A stretch of DNA of 14,834 bases from Erysipelotrichaceae bacterium. GTDB lineage: Bacteria > Bacillota_I > Bacilli_A > Erysipelotrichales > Erysipelotrichaceae. Every line of letters begins with the position of its first letter. Within the stretch, counting starts at the first letter, position 1. The stretch spans positions 1 to 14,834 of the forward strand of contig JAFZBT010000155.1 in NCBI GenBank assembly GCA_017561615.1. Direction: 5' to 3'. Positions 13,601 through 14,834 of this stretch are shown piece by piece. Below the pieces are notes generated by a model. That model worked only from the letters and a program-made list of their open reading frames with translations. It was not told the DNA's origin and did no database searches. Both the position numbers and the translations under genes were made by a program.

Positions 13601-14834
13601 GTGCATACACAATATGATGTCATTGTCGTCGGCGCCGGTAACGGCGGTCTGGCCTGCGCGGCCACGACAGCCAAGGCCGGACTGAAGACGCTTTTGCTGG
13701 AGAAGCACAACCTGCCGGGCGGGTGCGCTTCCAGTTTTGTCCGCGGACGCTTTGAGTTCGAGCCTTCCCTGCACGAACTGTGCATGGTCGGCGATGAGGA
13801 AAAGCCCGATCTGGTCTATAACATCTTCAGGGAACTGGGAGCTGAGGTAAACTGGTGCTACGAAAGGAATCTTTTCCGCGCCATCTGCAAGGGTCCAAAC
13901 GGCTACGACGTTACCCTGAAGGCCGGAAAGCAGCAGTTTATCGAATCGTTTGAGCAGTACTGTCCCGGCAGCCGGGAGAAACTGGAGAATCTCTTCAAGC
14001 TCCAGGATACTGACAACCAGGCCATTGAATACATCTATAAGATGAAGGGCAAGCCCAACGCTCTGGTCATGGCCTTCAAATACGGCGACTTCATGCGCAT
14101 GGCTTCCCATTCCGTCAAGGAGGTGCTGGAAGAACTGGGCTTTGATGAAAAGGCCGTCAACATCCTGTCCAGCTACTGGGGCTATCTGGGAGTGCCGGCT
14201 GATGAACTGTCCGCCTTCCACTACTTCAACATGATGACTACCTACATCAACGACGGTGCCGCCATGCCGAAGGACCGTTCCCATGAACTGTCCCTGGCGC
14301 TGGTCAAGGTCATTGAGGATCACGGCAGCAGCGTCTGGTACAATGCCGAAGTAACCCAGTTCCTCTACGATGAGCAGGGAAAGGCCATCGGCGTGGAGAT
14401 CAACCACCAGCAGAAGCTTTACGCCAAGGAGATCGTCAGCAACATCATGCCCAACCGGGTCGCCAACCTCTCCAAGGCAGAGTATGTTCCCGAAAGGACC
14501 AGAAAGCTGATGAACGCCCGCCGGTTCGGCATCTCGACCTTTACCGTCTATCTGGGTCTGGACTGCACCCGGGAACAGCTGGGCTTTGACGACTATACCG
14601 TCTTCATCTCCGAAGATCCCGATTCCCGCAAACAGTACGACACCAAGGGCATGTACATCGTCAACTGCCTTAACAAGGTGATCGAGGATTCCTCACCTGA
14701 AGGCACCTGCACGCTGTTCATCACTGCCCTGTTGGAAGACAGCGATCTGCCGGAAGATCTGGATGAATACAACTATGAAAAGTTCAAGACCGACATGGCG
14801 GAAAAGTACATCGTCGATGCCGAAAAGGTTCTCG
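13601..14834 (+). CDS. FAD-dependent oxidoreductase, CrtI/carotenoid-isomerase-like, 3'-truncated
   Basis: The frame from GTG 13601 stays open to the window edge: 411 codons, with the end missing. AAAGGAGG (13586-13593) at 7 nt makes this start convincing. The N-terminus is a Rossmann FAD-binding fold: YDVIVVGAGNGGL (5-17) with the GxGxxG motif, Glu at the end of strand 2 (LLLEKHN), then PGGCASSFVRGRFEFEP, the GG-containing segment of phytoene desaturase and prolycopene isomerase-like enzymes. The rest is consistent with an amine-oxidase/CrtI-type fold. No squalene or phytoene genes are next to it, so a carotenoid role is not supported; related gut Bacillota proteins are usually just called NAD(P)/FAD-dependent oxidoreductases. 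Substrate unknown. It stands alone with its own promoter after the mrp terminator. Confidence 0.88.
   Translation, partial: MHTQYDVIVVGAGNGGLACAATTAKAGLKTLLLEKHNLPGGCASSFVRGRFEFEPSLHELCMVGDEEKPDLVYNIFRELGAEVNWCYERNLFRAICKGPNGYDVTLKAGKQQFIESFEQYCPGSREKLENLFKLQDTDNQAIEYIYKMKGKPNALVMAFKYGDFMRMASHSVKEVLEELGFDEKAVNILSSYWGYLGVPADELSAFHYFNMMTTYINDGAAMPKDRSHELSLALVKVIEDHGSSVWYNAEVTQFLYDEQGKAIGVEINHQQKLYAKEIVSNIMPNRVANLSKAEYVPERTRKLMNARRFGISTFTVYLGLDCTREQLGFDDYTVFISEDPDSRKQYDTKGMYIVNCLNKVIEDSSPEGTCTLFITALLEDSDLPEDLDEYNYEKFKTDMAEKYIVDAEKVL

Noticed and set aside
13403..14407. Minus-strand open frame (about 334 codons) opposite the FAD oxidoreductase
   Set aside because: The plus strand has a promoter, strong ribosome site and FAD-binding motif. 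The reverse frame shows no domain and runs through the mrp terminator.
1..14834. CRISPR array, insertion sequence, phage genes or tRNA/rRNA
   Set aside because: No regularly spaced repeats, transposase or integrase motifs, terminal inverted repeats, or tRNA-like or rRNA-like stretches were seen on either strand.

Overview
The window is an uninterrupted, entirely plus-strand stretch of a moderately GC-rich Bacillota (Firmicutes) chromosome. The cdaA-cdaR-glmM order, strong Shine-Dalgarno sequences, GTG starts, extended -10 promoters and an L-lactate dehydrogenase gene all point to Bacillota. A fermentative gut-type Erysipelotrichia-like lineage would fit, but that is an inference and the family is not proven from this sequence. 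There are no RNA genes, mobile elements, CRISPR arrays or signs of recent transfer, and no gene-free stretch exceeds 300 bases.

Layout. (1) 2-1852: the 3' part of an L-lactate dehydrogenase gene followed 15 nt later by an MFS transporter, closed by an intrinsic terminator at about 1880-1901. (2) 1902-2107: intergenic region with a 10-bp-phased direct repeat and two candidate sigma-A-type promoters. (3) 2108-5968: cdaA (membrane diadenylate cyclase with an unusually long tail), cdaR (YbbR-repeat partner) and glmM (phosphoglucosamine mutase), the known c-di-AMP/cell-wall locus. (4) 6009-9528: murF, ddl and alr, with a hairpin between glmM and murF. (5) 9543-10362: an unrecognised four-helix membrane protein and an 83-residue protein that looks like a free-standing piece of the FakA/DAK2 middle domain, ending in a hairpin over its stop codon. 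(6) 10428-13439: an OmpR-type response regulator, its overlapping sensor kinase and an Mrp/ApbC Fe-S carrier ATPase, ending in a strong nested terminator. (7) 13601-end: a promoter and an FAD-dependent CrtI/carotenoid-isomerase-like oxidoreductase, cut off by the window edge.

How the genes work together. GlmM makes glucosamine-1-phosphate for UDP-GlcNAc. Alr makes D-alanine, Ddl joins two of them, and MurF attaches the dipeptide to UDP-MurNAc-tripeptide. CdaA makes c-di-AMP, which governs turgor and osmolyte transport, with CdaR (and in studied species GlmM) modulating it. The block therefore joins the first committed amino-sugar step, the last cytoplasmic peptide step and a second-messenger cyclase on one strand. 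The downstream two-component system could sense envelope state, but only position suggests this.

Most of the window is core metabolism. The points that deserve a second look are the fused c-di-AMP/D-Ala arrangement, the roughly 125-residue CdaA tail, the orphan FakA-like mini-protein with its unknown membrane neighbour, and several RNA hairpins that may set expression ratios.
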